From contig JAGKQI010000046.1 of assembly GCA_018806915.1 (NCBI GenBank), positions 930,001 to 994,000 of the forward strand: a DNA stretch of 64,000 nucleotides, written 5' to 3'. Origin of the DNA: Phytophthora colocasiae. Its lineage: Eukaryota; Oomycota; Peronosporomycetes; Peronosporales; Peronosporaceae. This document shows positions 30,561-39,828 of the stretch, piece by piece. Each line of letters starts with the position of its first letter. The stretch's first letter is position 1. Both the position numbers and the translations under genes were made by a program. Below the pieces are notes generated by a model that was not told where the DNA came from, made no database searches, and saw nothing but the letters and a program-made list of their open reading frames with translations.

Positions 30561-32440
30561 GCCAGGTGAAAACGAGTCTGCCTGCTGTATCGAGGAAAGT
30601 CAGACTACCACCTCTGGCCCCAGCTCCAGACGAACTTCTCCAGCTTTACGGAGACCCCAATTTTCGAAAGCAGATACGGGCGTACAACCAGGCGTTTGCC
30701 TTTACGTCTATCGGTGCTTCAAACCCGAACACGGGTAGGTTTCAGAACGTCAACCAGGACAACAGCGTCGCGGGTGAACGTGGCGTATACTCCTACCGAA
30801 TTCAAGGTGCTATGGGCCACTACATGGGTTCGTTGTTGCCATACATTGATCGTCGAACTGGCCAAAGGACTCAGCCCAAGTTTGCGCAGATCTATATCGT
30901 CGATCCGGACATGGAGCGCCGAGCTGAGAGACGTATGGGAATTTTCGCAGACCTGGACCCTGTGGCTTTGTTAGACATCGAGCGGGTGATGCAAGGTACA
31001 ACCCGTTCGCTCAGCAGTTTCTCACGTTTGGCGAAAGGGTGCGTCAAAGCGATATGCAGCAGCCAATCGACTTGGTGTTCCGTCTGAGAAACAATCCTTC
31101 CAGACCTCGAACGGAAAATCTGCCGACGGTTTCTGAAGTGGCCGTCACTATGATTGAAGACGGCAACCTCCGCACAGCCTCGCGATCTCTTGGTATATAC
31201 AAAAGACAGAAATCTCATGCGTCTCTGGGAAACAAACGCCAACTACGACCCCCTTCAGTACCCACTACTTCTTCCGTATGGAGAACTGGGGTGGACGTAT
31301 ACGGATACGTACGAAGGTGATGTGGTGCGCAGGAACAAACGCGCTATGGCTCTACGTGAGCACGTCGCGTACCGACTCTTCCAAAAGGACGATGACCGAT
31401 CAGCTCTACATAAAGGGGGGCGCCTTTTCCAACAGTATTGTGTGGACCAGAGAGCCAAATGCGAGCAAGAAGAACTTCGCTGGATAGCAACTCACCAAAA
31501 GGAGATCCGTGCTTATCAGTACAATGGACTGCGAGATGCGTACCTGAGCGAAGCTATGGAAGAGGCTAGGATTATCCTGGGCGATGGCGAAGGACTCCTG
31601 GCGGAATATGATCGTGACACTGGAGAGCTGGCTCACTGACCGAGCCCGAAACAGGCACTTCCTCAATCAGGTTGGGAAGAAGATCATCTTACCGTCTTCT
31701 CACTCAGGGAGCCCGCGTCAGATGTACCAAACGTACCAAGACTCGATGGCAATCGTTAGCGAGTACGGCAAGCCAGATATCTTCGACACGATGACTTGCA
31801 ATCCAAAGTGGGAAGAGATCCAAGAGCAGATTCGCGATCCTAACCAGAGCGCCCAAGACCGCCCAGACATCGTCGCGAGAGTATGGCAGCAAAAGCTGGC
31901 TGCTCATTTAAAAGACTTAGACGAGGGTGTGCTAGGGCGGGTTTCCGCTCGAATTTACGTGGTGGAGTTTCAAAAGCGTGGACTTCCTCATGCGCACATC
32001 ATTGTCATCTTGGCGGACGAGGACAAGCCACGCACGAGGCAGATTATTGACAAGATTGTGTCGGCGGAAGTACCGGATCCTGACACCAACCCCGGCCTTT
32101 ATGAAACGGTCATGACTAATATGATGCACGGGCCCTGTGGCGCGGCGAATCCATCGTGTGTCTGTATGAAGGATGGCAAGTGCACAAAGGGCTACCCGAA
32201 ACCGTTCGTGGAGACAACGCGGGTGAGCGAAGACGGTTTCCCGCAGTACAGACGCCGACGACGATCGGAAGGATTTTTTACATTCAATGGAAGACGGTAC
32301 GACAATGCTACGCTGAATCAGTGGGTGGTGCCATACAACCCATACTTTTCATACAAGTACAACTGCCACATCAACATTGGAAATCTGCACAGCACTGTCA
32401 GTGGTGAAGTATCTCTACAAGTACGTGTACAAGGGATCCG
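30561..32440 (+). pseudogene. Helitron-2 Helitron-like N domain and Rep, frameshifted
   Basis: Consecutive frames carry one protein: LRRPQF-like ELLQLYGDPNFRKQI and YSYRIQGAMGHYMGSLLPY (30620-30840), DMQQPIDLVFRLRNN (about 31050), PLLLPYGELGWTY and FQQYCVDQRAKCEQEE (31250-31470). The HUH motif GLPHAHIIV is near 31981, the Cys stretch GPCGAANPSCVCMKDGKC near 32130, and CHINIGN near 32365. Frame changes occur near 31000, 31180, 31630 and 32395, the last just before the tyrosine helix YLYKYVYKGSD. The domain order equals Helitron-1. Dead as read, unless the indels are assembly errors. Confidence 0.88.
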
Positions 32441-34896
32441 ACAGAGCTGTGATTACAGTGGAGACGGTGCAAGACGAAGGTAATATCGACAGACGGGAAC
32501 CCAACGAGATCATCCGATACTTAAGCGCGAGGTACATCTCTCCCATTGAGGCGTGTATGCGTCTCCTCGGGCACGTAGTGCAAGGGAAGTCCCATGCGGT
32601 TTTCCAGCTCACGGTACACCTCGAAGGTGAGCAGATGGTGGTATTCCGCGAGACCGAAGATCCGGAACGCGTCATGGATCGTAGTGAGCGCACGAAGCTT
32701 ACTGCCTTCTTCGACATATGTGCGAGTAGAGCGCCCGAAGACCAGGTAGCCAAGACAATTGTGTATCAGGATGTGCCGAAGTACTTTAGATGGGACAAAC
32801 ACAAGATATGGGTCCGCCGCAAAAAGTATCAAGCTGCACTAGGACGAATGATTCACGTGTCTCCGCGAGATGAGGAGAGGTTCTACCTACGCGTCTTGCT
32901 ATGCCATCGCAAAGGACCTACTTCTTTCCAGAATATCCGGACTGTGGATAACGTCGTATGTGGATCGTATAAGGATGCCGCGTTACGTCTAGGATATCTC
33001 GAGAATGATGGGGAGTGGGCAGCCTGTATGGAGGAAGCCGCGACGTTCCAGATGGCGTATCAACTGCGTCAGCTATTTGCTACGCTGTTAGTATACTCTC
33101 AGGTTGGGCAGGTGCGTCAGCTATGGGATAATTACTACGGAGCATTGTCTGAGGATTTCCACCGTCGATTCCGCGCCATGGAAGGCCAAGCGAAGGACGA
33201 CGTGGTGATGTTTAACACGCTCAAGAGTCTGAACGAGTTGCTTCAAGTGAGTGGGAAAGAGGTGCATGAGTTTGACCTTCCACAACTTGCCGATTTTCCT
33301 GATCTGCTTCTTCGAGACGCACTCCAGACCAACAACAGTTTGATTGACCGCGAGACCATGGCGTATGACTATCACATGCTTCAAGAAATTGTGGAGCATG
33401 AGGATGGACTTAATGAAGGTCAACAAGCTATCTACGCGAAAGTCATGGCGGCTGTCGATGGATCTTCAGAAGGCAACAAGTTATTTTTTCTGGATGGACC
33501 TGGTGGTACTGGAAAATCAACCTTGCTCAAGCACATCCTGGCAAAAGTTCGTTTGTCTGGGAAAATTGCCATTGCGGTAGCTTCGAGTGGAATTGCCGCA
33601 CTTCTACTAATGGGTGGTCGCACTGCACATTCTACCTTTCGAATCCCGCTAAAGCTGAATGCGGAGTCTACGTGTGCGATCAATAAGAACTCCGCCCTGA
33701 AGGAACTTATCAAGATGGCCAGTTTAATTATCTGGGACGAAGCTCCGATGGCCCATCGTCACGCTTTTGAGGCTGTGGACCGTTCGCTACGGGATATCTT
33801 GGACCTCGATGAACCATTTGGCGGGAAAGTGGTCGTCCTTTCAGGAGATTTCAGACAAATTCTACCAGTGGTACTGCAGGGAACGCCTGCCGATACCATC
33901 GACGCGTGTCTAAAGTCTTCGGAGTTGTGGAGCAAATTCGAACAAGTTCATCTTACGGAGAACATGCGTGTGAGGTCGGCTGCGAATGAAACGACAGCGG
34001 AAGAACTGGCAGCATTCTCTGAGTTTCTCCTTCAAGTGGGCGAAGGAAGGCACCAAGTGAATGCTGGACTTGGACCAGATTTCATCAAGATCCCGAACGA
34101 CATGTTGATTGAGAGCGAACCGGAGGAGGAGCCGGAAGAAGAAGATGAAGAGGTTCGGCCTGGCACCACTCCCAGAGGCATGCGACGCATCATTGACGAG
34201 ATGTATGCAGACATCAATAACCCTGAGATCGCCACGGATGAGTACTTTGCCAACCGAACGATATTGACGACTACGAACATGATCGTGCAGCGTATCAACG
34301 AAGCTGTTTCTCAGAAGCTGGAAGGTGACGCCCAGGAGTATTTGTCCAACGATTCAGTGGATAATGACGGTGACGCTGATTACTTTGAGCCTGAACTCCT
34401 GCATTCAGTGAATATGAACGGAATCCCGCCGCACAAACTAACTCTGAAGAAGGGTGCGCCGATCATGATGATGCGCAACCTGAATCCCAATCTGGGACTG
34501 TGCAACGGAACGCGCCTCCGTGTTGTGGAGCTGAAACCCCACGTGATCCATGCGACCATCATGACAGGGGAACGCCACGGCCAGCATGTGTTCATTCCGC
34601 GGATTGTGTTCCTCAGTGACGGGGACACGCGTGAGTTCCCCTTCCGTCTACGTCGTAAGCAGTTCCCAGTGCAACCAGCGTTTGCGATGACAATCAACAA
34701 GGCCCAAGGACAAACGGTACAAAATCTCGGACTATACTTGGCGACTCCTTGCTTCTCACACGGACAGCTGTACGTGGCGTTATCGAGAGTGACAGCGCGG
34801 TCGAGACTCAAGGTGATGATCGAGTATCCTGACCAGGTGCACGCCGATGGAGTGTACACACAGAATATTGTTTATCGACAGATATTCGAGATGTAA
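32398..34896 (+). CDS. Helitron-2 tyrosine helix, linker and Pif1-type helicase
   Basis: A single 830-codon frame. It begins with the Rep tyrosine helix (VKYLYKYVYKGSD, near 32407), then the linker (RTKLTAFFDICA, HVSPRDEERFYLRVLL). Helicase motifs: GPGGTGKS at 33496-33519, IIWDEAPMAHRH, VVVLSGDFRQILPV, HLTENMRVRS, FAMTINKAQGQ and VALSRVTARS. The helicase part is intact, in contrast to Helitron-1. The stop at 34894-34896 is about 200 bp before the transposon end. The frame lacks its own start, because a one-base shift near 32395 separates it from the Rep part. Confidence 0.92.
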   Translation, partial: SVVKYLYKYVYKGSDRAVITVETVQDEGNIDRREPNEIIRYLSARYISPIEACMRLLGHVVQGKSHAVFQLTVHLEGEQMVVFRETEDPERVMDRSERTKLTAFFDICASRAPEDQVAKTIVYQDVPKYFRWDKHKIWVRRKKYQAALGRMIHVSPRDEERFYLRVLLCHRKGPTSFQNIRTVDNVVCGSYKDAALRLGYLENDGEWAACMEEAATFQMAYQLRQLFATLLVYSQVGQVRQLWDNYYGALSEDFHRRFRAMEGQAKDDVVMFNTLKSLNELLQVSGKEVHEFDLPQLADFPDLLLRDALQTNNSLIDRETMAYDYHMLQEIVEHEDGLNEGQQAIYAKVMAAVDGSSEGNKLFFLDGPGGTGKSTLLKHILAKVRLSGKIAIAVASSGIAALLLMGGRTAHSTFRIPLKLNAESTCAINKNSALKELIKMASLIIWDEAPMAHRHAFEAVDRSLRDILDLDEPFGGKVVVLSGDFRQILPVVLQGTPADTIDACLKSSELWSKFEQVHLTENMRVRSAANETTAEELAAFSEFLLQVGEGRHQVNAGLGPDFIKIPNDMLIESEPEEEPEEEDEEVRPGTTPRGMRRIIDEMYADINNPEIATDEYFANRTILTTTNMIVQRINEAVSQKLEGDAQEYLSNDSVDNDGDADYFEPELLHSVNMNGIPPHKLTLKKGAPIMMMRNLNPNLGLCNGTRLRVVELKPHVIHATIMTGERHGQHVFIPRIVFLSDGDTREFPFRLRRKQFPVQPAFAMTINKAQGQTVQNLGLYLATPCFSHGQLYVALSRVTARSRLKVMIEYPDQVHADGVYTQNIVYRQIFEM

Positions 34897-35071
34897 GCAA
34901 GAGGAAGAAGGAGATCACTGCATTTTTCATAACAGCAAATACATGTTCACTGTGCATATGAAACACTGTGTATGTTTTTGTCCCCTCCGAGCGAAGCGAG
35001 GGCAGGGGCTACAGAGTAGTAGGGCGAGCTGGAACAGCGAGCACTACGGGTTGGGACCTAACACATACACA

Positions 35072-35101
35072 CCGCCCGCAAAGCGGGCGGCACTCGGCTA
35101 G
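35072..35101 (+). other. Helitron-2 3' terminus: hairpin plus CTAG
   Basis: CCGCCCGC (35072-35079), loop AAA, GCGGGCGG (35083-35090), spacer CACTCGG, CTAG (35098-35101), then T. 34897-35071 has no gene; it contains an imperfect CCTCCGAGCGAAGCGAGG palindrome near 34984. Confidence 0.88.
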
Positions 35102-35609
35102 TCTTAAAAAATGAGGAGAGCATGGTGTCTGTCTGTCTGTCTGTCTGTCCGTCACACGGAATCACCATATCGATTTTAGCCAATTATATGTTTTAAATAT
35201 TTTTAACCAATTAGTGGCTGCCGAGCGCAGCGAAGGCGGCTACAAAGCCAATTAGTTGCTAGGGAAGGTGGGCTGAAAGCGTGTTTTGGGCTGCACGGAA
35301 GAGCGAGAAGGCAGTAGCTGCGTACAAGTGAGTCCTAGAGCTTTTAGAGCACGATATAAGATGAGTAAATTAGTTAATTATAGCATGACACGGAGCTATC
35401 ACCGCTCAATTTTTATACATACGTAAATTGAATCCTAAAGCTTACTACCAGGAACGGTGCGCTTTTAATCAGATCATATTCTGTACAGATCAATTTCAGA
35501 TCAGCTGATCAAACAGCGGGACCTGATCAAAACATCACCTCAATCAACTACTCTTGTGGTGTAGCATCCCGTTGACAACTTTATATACTTGGAACATTGA
35601 TATCTATCA

Positions 35610-37338
35610 CTACAGTCTTGACACTGCATCATCGTCACTACTCGTCTCCGCGTCTTCTCCATTTTCATCTGCATCTTCCTCGTCACTCGACAGCTCAACG
35701 TCATCAGGGAGGTAGCAAGACTCTGGTGTACGGCGGATCCGCTTTGCGGATCGCAACTTCGACGTGTCCTCAAGCCACTGAGCGTAGCGGGTTGATAGAC
35801 CATCTATCGCACTGACGAAACGTGGCAAGCTGGGATGTGGACTACCAACAGCAGCGTTAATTTCGCGATTAAAACGCTCCAAAGGGTTGTTGGTGCGGCT
35901 GACCAGTGGTTTATCAATATCGTGTACATTCCAGTCCTGTGGTTTGTACTTCTTAAGCCATGTCTTCTTAAAATAGCGCCAGAACTTCTCCCACTTCATT
36001 TTTGAGTACACAACCGATAGCTCTAAGCACTTGGCTTCAATCTTTCGCGTAACACACCGAATCCCGGGTCCACCAATCTTGTGTTGTGGAATTACAGTTA
36101 GAAGGTCGAGGAAACCCGGCGCCATCGCTATCTTAACTGCATCGCTCGCAATCATTACCTTTGTCTCCATGTACCGCTTGCACGCTTGTTTGAAGTGGAA
36201 GTAACACCCGACAACACGGGCGTCTTTGAACTGAACGCTCACTGCATCAATCAAAGCACTTTCAAAGTCGCATACAACTGTTTCAGGCAGGAGCTTTTCG
36301 TTGCAGGCAATGACAACAGCGTTGATCACGTTCCAGTACATGTCTTGGTCTTCGACGTGCACAGCACGAAGAAGACAGGCAAGAACAAGTCGGTAGCGAA
36401 GTCGTAAATTACCATAAAGATAATACACTGATAGAATCCATGCGGCACGCATCGAAATGTTCCATCTATAAACAGCGAGCTGTTCTTGGACTTCAGTCGT
36501 TCATGAAGAACTGGATGCGCCCAGCCAATAACCCTCTCCAAGTTCACGCCATCCATATAAACCTGATGAAATTTGAAAAAGGGGAATCCACCGACCGACG
36601 TCATTGATAGTGGAGGTACTTCGACAACGCCATGATAATTTCCCCCATAATGCGTGTGTCGCACACGATGCACACGCCGCTTGACTTGTTCGCGCGTTAA
36701 CCGAATTAGCACCTCGTCAGTGTCGCCCAGATAAAAACGCTCTCTCACCAGACGCCAAATCTCTTCAGGAGGCATGCTCATGTCAGTCACGGCCAGCCTG
36801 TCGGTGATGTCACGCATACCAGCGCTGACATCCATGGCTGGTGACCTTGCGTCGAATCTTGCACTGCATGTTTGCTCATCAACTAAGTCGTATCTAGACG
36901 CCCCTACGTAAAATACACCTTAGCCTTGCACTTTGAGGTTCTAAATGAACTGCAACGGAATGAGAGCTTGATGCTAGACTTATGGTAGCGCGTGAAGGGG
37001 TAGCCATTCACGGTGATGACTGTCTTTGCGTTGTGACGGGCAACCCGATGCTCCGGTGGGTTCAGGTCTCCTTCTATCCGTAAATCCCCCGTAGCCACCG
37101 CATCTTCCATAGCTGTAGCGTCGTCCGGCGTCTCTAGCCACTCTTCGATGGCTACTGTTGAGGCTGGGCTTGGAGGTTGCATTTGCTCTGACTGGAGTGG
37201 GTTTGGCAGCCTTGCCGCAGCAGGAGAGATCGAGTGACGTGGCTCGGGTGTGCTGATCGATGTATTAGAGTGGATAGCCATACAGGCCGCCATCACCTTG
37301 GAGGTAATTGAGCGCGTGCGGGGATAGTCGTTGGACAT
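35610..37338 (-). pseudogene. Mutator-like (MULE) transposase relic
   Basis: Three minus-strand pieces. 37338-36904 starts at an ATG (MSNDYPRTRS); after a disordered part, NGYPFTRYHKSS and FRCSSFRTSKCKAK resemble the FLYWCH-type zinc finger of MULEs. A one-base shift near 36905 leads to DLVDEQTCSARF and 36840-36340 with LFIDGTFRCVPHGFYQ (first Asp). A second shift near 36342 leads to MYWNVINAV, TVVCDFESALIDAV (second Asp), CYFHFKQACKRYM and TNNPLERFNREIN (likely Glu). The acidic C-terminus ends at 35610. Terminal inverted repeats were not found. Confidence 0.85.
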
Positions 37339-37398
37339 TGTAGTAGTCAAGTGGGCAGTGCGCAGAGCTTGGTCGATAGCTAAATGAAGTACATGCAA

Positions 37399-37936
37399 TG
37401 GTTGGCCTTGATCAAATCACGGGATCCGGAGCAAACCGTACTGTTGTACAGAAGCTGATCTGTACCGTATATGATCACAGAAAAATTCTTCGCCAGGAAC
37501 GTGTGGCGGATATGCTTACTATGAATCGGTGATGTACATGTATTGGAATACGTTATTATCGGTGAAGGATGCGACGTTGAACGCAGTGCTAAACAGTACT
37601 TGAAAGCACAGAGCCAGCTGTACGACATTCAGCTTCGATGGCCATATTAGGACACGAGTACACGTGCAGTGCACGGTGCACGCATGTAGATAGGAATATA
37701 TATATGAGGTGGACACGTATATCTGATTGTAAAACACGAGCACATGTGTGTATGACAGATGTGTAGGATACATGTGCATGCAAGTCAAATACGTAGTTGT
37801 AAATGTATATGTATGAGTACATGTATTAATACATGTACATGTGCATGTACCAGTATAGGATCAACGCCTGAATCATTTCAATTGCACACATACGTCCACA
37901 AAATATACATACACAGCGATACAACACACACACTTA
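37399..37936. other. AT-rich, microsatellite-like stretch of Helitron-3
   Basis: No gene seen. 37780-37860 is rich in ACATGTATAT/ACATGTGCATG palindromic repeats that could form hairpins. Confidence 0.55.
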
Positions 37937-37964
37937 CCGCCGCGTAGCGGCGGCGCCCGGCTAG
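37937..37964 (+). other. Helitron-3 3' terminus: hairpin plus CTAG
   Basis: CCGCCGC (37937-37943), loop GTA, GCGGCGG (37947-37953), spacer CGCCCGG, CTAG (37961-37964), then T. Same layout as the ends at 28422 and 35101. Confidence 0.85.
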
Positions 37965-37989
37965 TCGATCATGATCGGATTTGATCGAA

Positions 37990-38337
37990 TCAATCGATCG
38001 GATTGAGTTTGTCACCATCATTACCGAGTTCGAACACATCGAGGTCATCCGGATCCGACGGAAGCACACGAAGCGAGATCTAACAGTCAACGGGAACAAT
38101 GTAAACGAAAAAAGCAGGTTCAACTGGCTGAGAGCAAGAGGTTATACTTACCTGGTCAATGTATTTTTCTCCAAGTCTTCTGTGAATCAGTCCTTGAGTT
38201 GCAGCTACAGGATCGTGGGCTCTCTTGGCGTTCTTCTTGAGACGAGCAACGGACGCCTCCACCCCACAACTAATGCTCTGCATAAGCAAGATACATATCA
38301 CCACATACAGCATACTGTTTCTCCACCAACACCCCAT
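37990..38337 (-). pseudogene. 5' end of an alpha-N-acetylglucosaminidase-like gene, cut at a Helitron end
   Basis: ATG at 38337. Residues 1-24 are a signal peptide (MLYVVICILLMQSISC). Exon 1 ends at 38152; an intron 38151-38080 (GTAAGT...TGTTAG, 72 bp) keeps the frame. Exon 2 then reads ISLRVLPSDPDDLDVFELG and meets TGA at 37992-37990, 26 bp from the Helitron end. AATQGLIHRRLGEKYIDQ followed by DVFELGNDGDK fits the N-terminal domain of lysosomal alpha-N-acetylglucosaminidase (NAGLU), which removes terminal GlcNAc. Only about 90 of the usual 700+ residues remain. Alternative: a small secreted protein. The NAGLU assignment is from memory of the family pattern and moderately sure. Confidence 0.55.
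38080..38151 (-). other. 72-bp intron in the NAGLU-like fragment
   Basis: ACCAG|GTAAGTATAACC donor and TTGACTGTTAG|ATCTCG acceptor on the minus strand; both exons stay in frame. Confidence 0.65.
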
Positions 38338-38583
38338 TGTTACCCCCAGAATCTATTCTGGTTGTGAATCTTTCCCCCTTTCAACTAAAATCAGTCTGTG
38401 GTGCCCGTTCAAGATCTCCCTCAACCCAGCCTTTCCTATCTGGTAGGAACGCCAGGATGGGGTGAAAGACACCAGTACTGGTAGCAATTAACCGCGCAAC
38501 ACAGCAGATTCTCTTGAATGGCTCTGTCGATTCTTTAGCGTTGATATCTAAGAATTTGTTCTCATCAACTCTCCTGCCTCTGC

Positions 38584-39240
38584 TTACGGTTCCAGCGCGA
38601 ATAGTCGGAATGACCTCGTGGATGTCATGGCGGACCCGGAGATAGGCACATGCTCGATCAAAGTGAGCCCCGCCTTCTTGAACGTATTGAGCAGATCATC
38701 CTCGTACGTGACCGTGCCAAAGTCGATGGTCGTGAGGAACTTAAGCAATGGTTTGCCGAGTTCCACGAGCTTCGAGTGACTTGTCTGAATGGTTTGCGTC
38801 ACATAAATCCTGCCAGTCTTAGGCTTGAGCATACTTACACAGTGCTGTAGAGCCTTGACTGCATCCGGCATGAGCATGAGTGACGAACTGAAGTAGACAG
38901 CGTCGTATGGTCCCGCCTTGAAGTCGTAGATGGAAGCGTGATGCACCTGTACGTGACTCGTAAGCTGTTTCTCCTTTAACAGCTCATCACAGCGCACAAC
39001 ATAGTCCTTGTCATAGTCTACACCGTCCACTGTGATACTCTTAAGCTTGAGTTGCTCTCCGTTGTTAATTAGAGCGAGTCCTGTGCCAATTCCCACGTCC
39101 AGGAACTTGCTGCCCTTGGGCAAGCGGTCCAGCACTTCTTTGTACCAGCCAGTCGTCAAGTTCACGATAACGCCGTCGTATATACGAGCGCGGGTGAGGC
39201 GTATAAGCCCATACAGAGCCACTGCCGCTACAGCGGTCAC
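38584..39240 (-). CDS. Class I SAM-dependent methyltransferase, membrane-anchored
   Basis: About 218 codons. A hydrophobic N-terminal stretch (AVAAVALYGLIRL) suggests a membrane anchor. The Rossmann SAM-binding motif is FLDVGIGTGLAL, followed by VDGVDYDKDYV (acidic residue after beta 2) and YDAVYFSSSLMLMPD. The substrate is unknown. No ATG exists in frame before this point: the codon at 39240-39238 is GTG, and a TGA lies in frame about 45 bp upstream. The true start is therefore a non-ATG codon, a lost upstream exon, or an indel. It lies upstream of the NAGLU fragment on the same strand with about 250 bp between. No internal lesions are seen; of the host genes in the window it is the best preserved. 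Confidence 0.8.
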   Translation of the reverse strand: MTAVAAVALYGLIRLTRARIYDGVIVNLTTGWYKEVLDRLPKGSKFLDVGIGTGLALINNGEQLKLKSITVDGVDYDKDYVVRCDELLKEKQLTSHVQVHHASIYDFKAGPYDAVYFSSSLMLMPDAVKALQHCVSMLKPKTGRIYVTQTIQTSHSKLVELGKPLLKFLTTIDFGTVTYEDDLLNTFKKAGLTLIEHVPISGSAMTSTRSFRLFALEP

Positions 39241-39797
39241 AGCTACAGGCGTCAGCGAGGAAGAGCTTATAACTCACTATGAGTAATCGTGACTCGATGC
39301 TGTCGACCTTTATGAAGTGATGATGATTGGCTAGATATGCACAAGATTTATAGCCAATCCAGTTGCCGCCATTCAAACTTCACAGCGGGGATGGGTCACA
39401 GCGCATCTCACCGCCGATTCGGCGCTAGCCGCAGCTCTCACCACAATGCGCTTTCGGGGCTGAAAATTGGCACGAGCATGTAGATCCATTTGGTGCAGCC
39501 TGTGGCATCTTCGCAGGGCGCGGGCGTGTGTGTACGGCGCACAAGGCAGGTATATCTAGCGCAACTACCGAAAACAGCGCATCTCCATCGCCGGATCCAG
39601 CATCAAATGGTAAAAAACAAAAATTAATTCGACCAATCATAGCAAAACGTTTCACTTGTCCCCGTCAGGGCCGGTAACGCTGCTAAAGTAGGCCAGACAA
39701 GTTGTCTGAGACAACTGCAACCTTTCGATTACCTGGACGTGGCGTCTCATCATTGGTTGAAACGTTCGTGTCCGCTTAAGTACGCCAAAAATTCTTC
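39241..39797. other. Intergenic region between divergent genes
   Basis: About 550 bp separate the methyltransferase (minus) and the CRN (plus). No gene with known motifs. It should hold both promoters. Confidence 0.5.
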
Positions 39798-39806
39798 CTC
39801 ATTCCA
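39798..39806 (+). promoter_or_regulatory. Oomycete Inr-like element before the CRN gene
   Basis: CTCATTCCA, 23-31 bp before ATG 39829, fits the oomycete initiator consensus (YTCANTYY type). It supports ATG 39829 rather than upstream in-frame codons. Confidence 0.45.
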
Positions 39807-39828
39807 GAATCTGCTGGCTCGAGGAAAG

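Larger units (their letters stand above)
28423..35101 (+). mobile_element. Helitron-2 (autonomous type, frameshifted)
   Basis: A second full-length Helitron, related to Helitron-1 at the protein level but clearly diverged. The 3' end is sure (35101). The 5' end is inferred: Helitrons start with TC, and TCTCTG follows directly after the CTAG of Helitron-1. If that is right, the two elements are head to tail with no spacer. Confidence 0.6.
35102..37964 (+). mobile_element. Helitron-3, non-autonomous, carrying a MULE relic
   Basis: Only the 3' end (37964) is firm. The proposed start TCTTAAAAAATG follows directly after the CTAG of Helitron-2. No Rep or helicase sequence lies between, so it would be non-autonomous. 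Near the start, 35131-35150 is a (GTCT)n run resembling the TG/GT-rich start of Helitron-2. 35160-35600 holds no gene. Confidence 0.45.

Noticed and set aside
35120..35160. CRISPR-like repeat
   Set aside because: It is a simple (GTCT)n run with no spacers, in a eukaryotic transposon.
37519..37947. Minus- and plus-strand frames in the ACATGT repeats
   Set aside because: Tyr/Cys/His-rich products of the microsatellite-like sequence.
38080..38337. Small secreted effector gene
   Set aside because: The signal peptide and short length fit, but after the intron the pattern fits the N-terminal domain of NAGLU, and the gene stops at a Helitron end. No RXLR motif is present.
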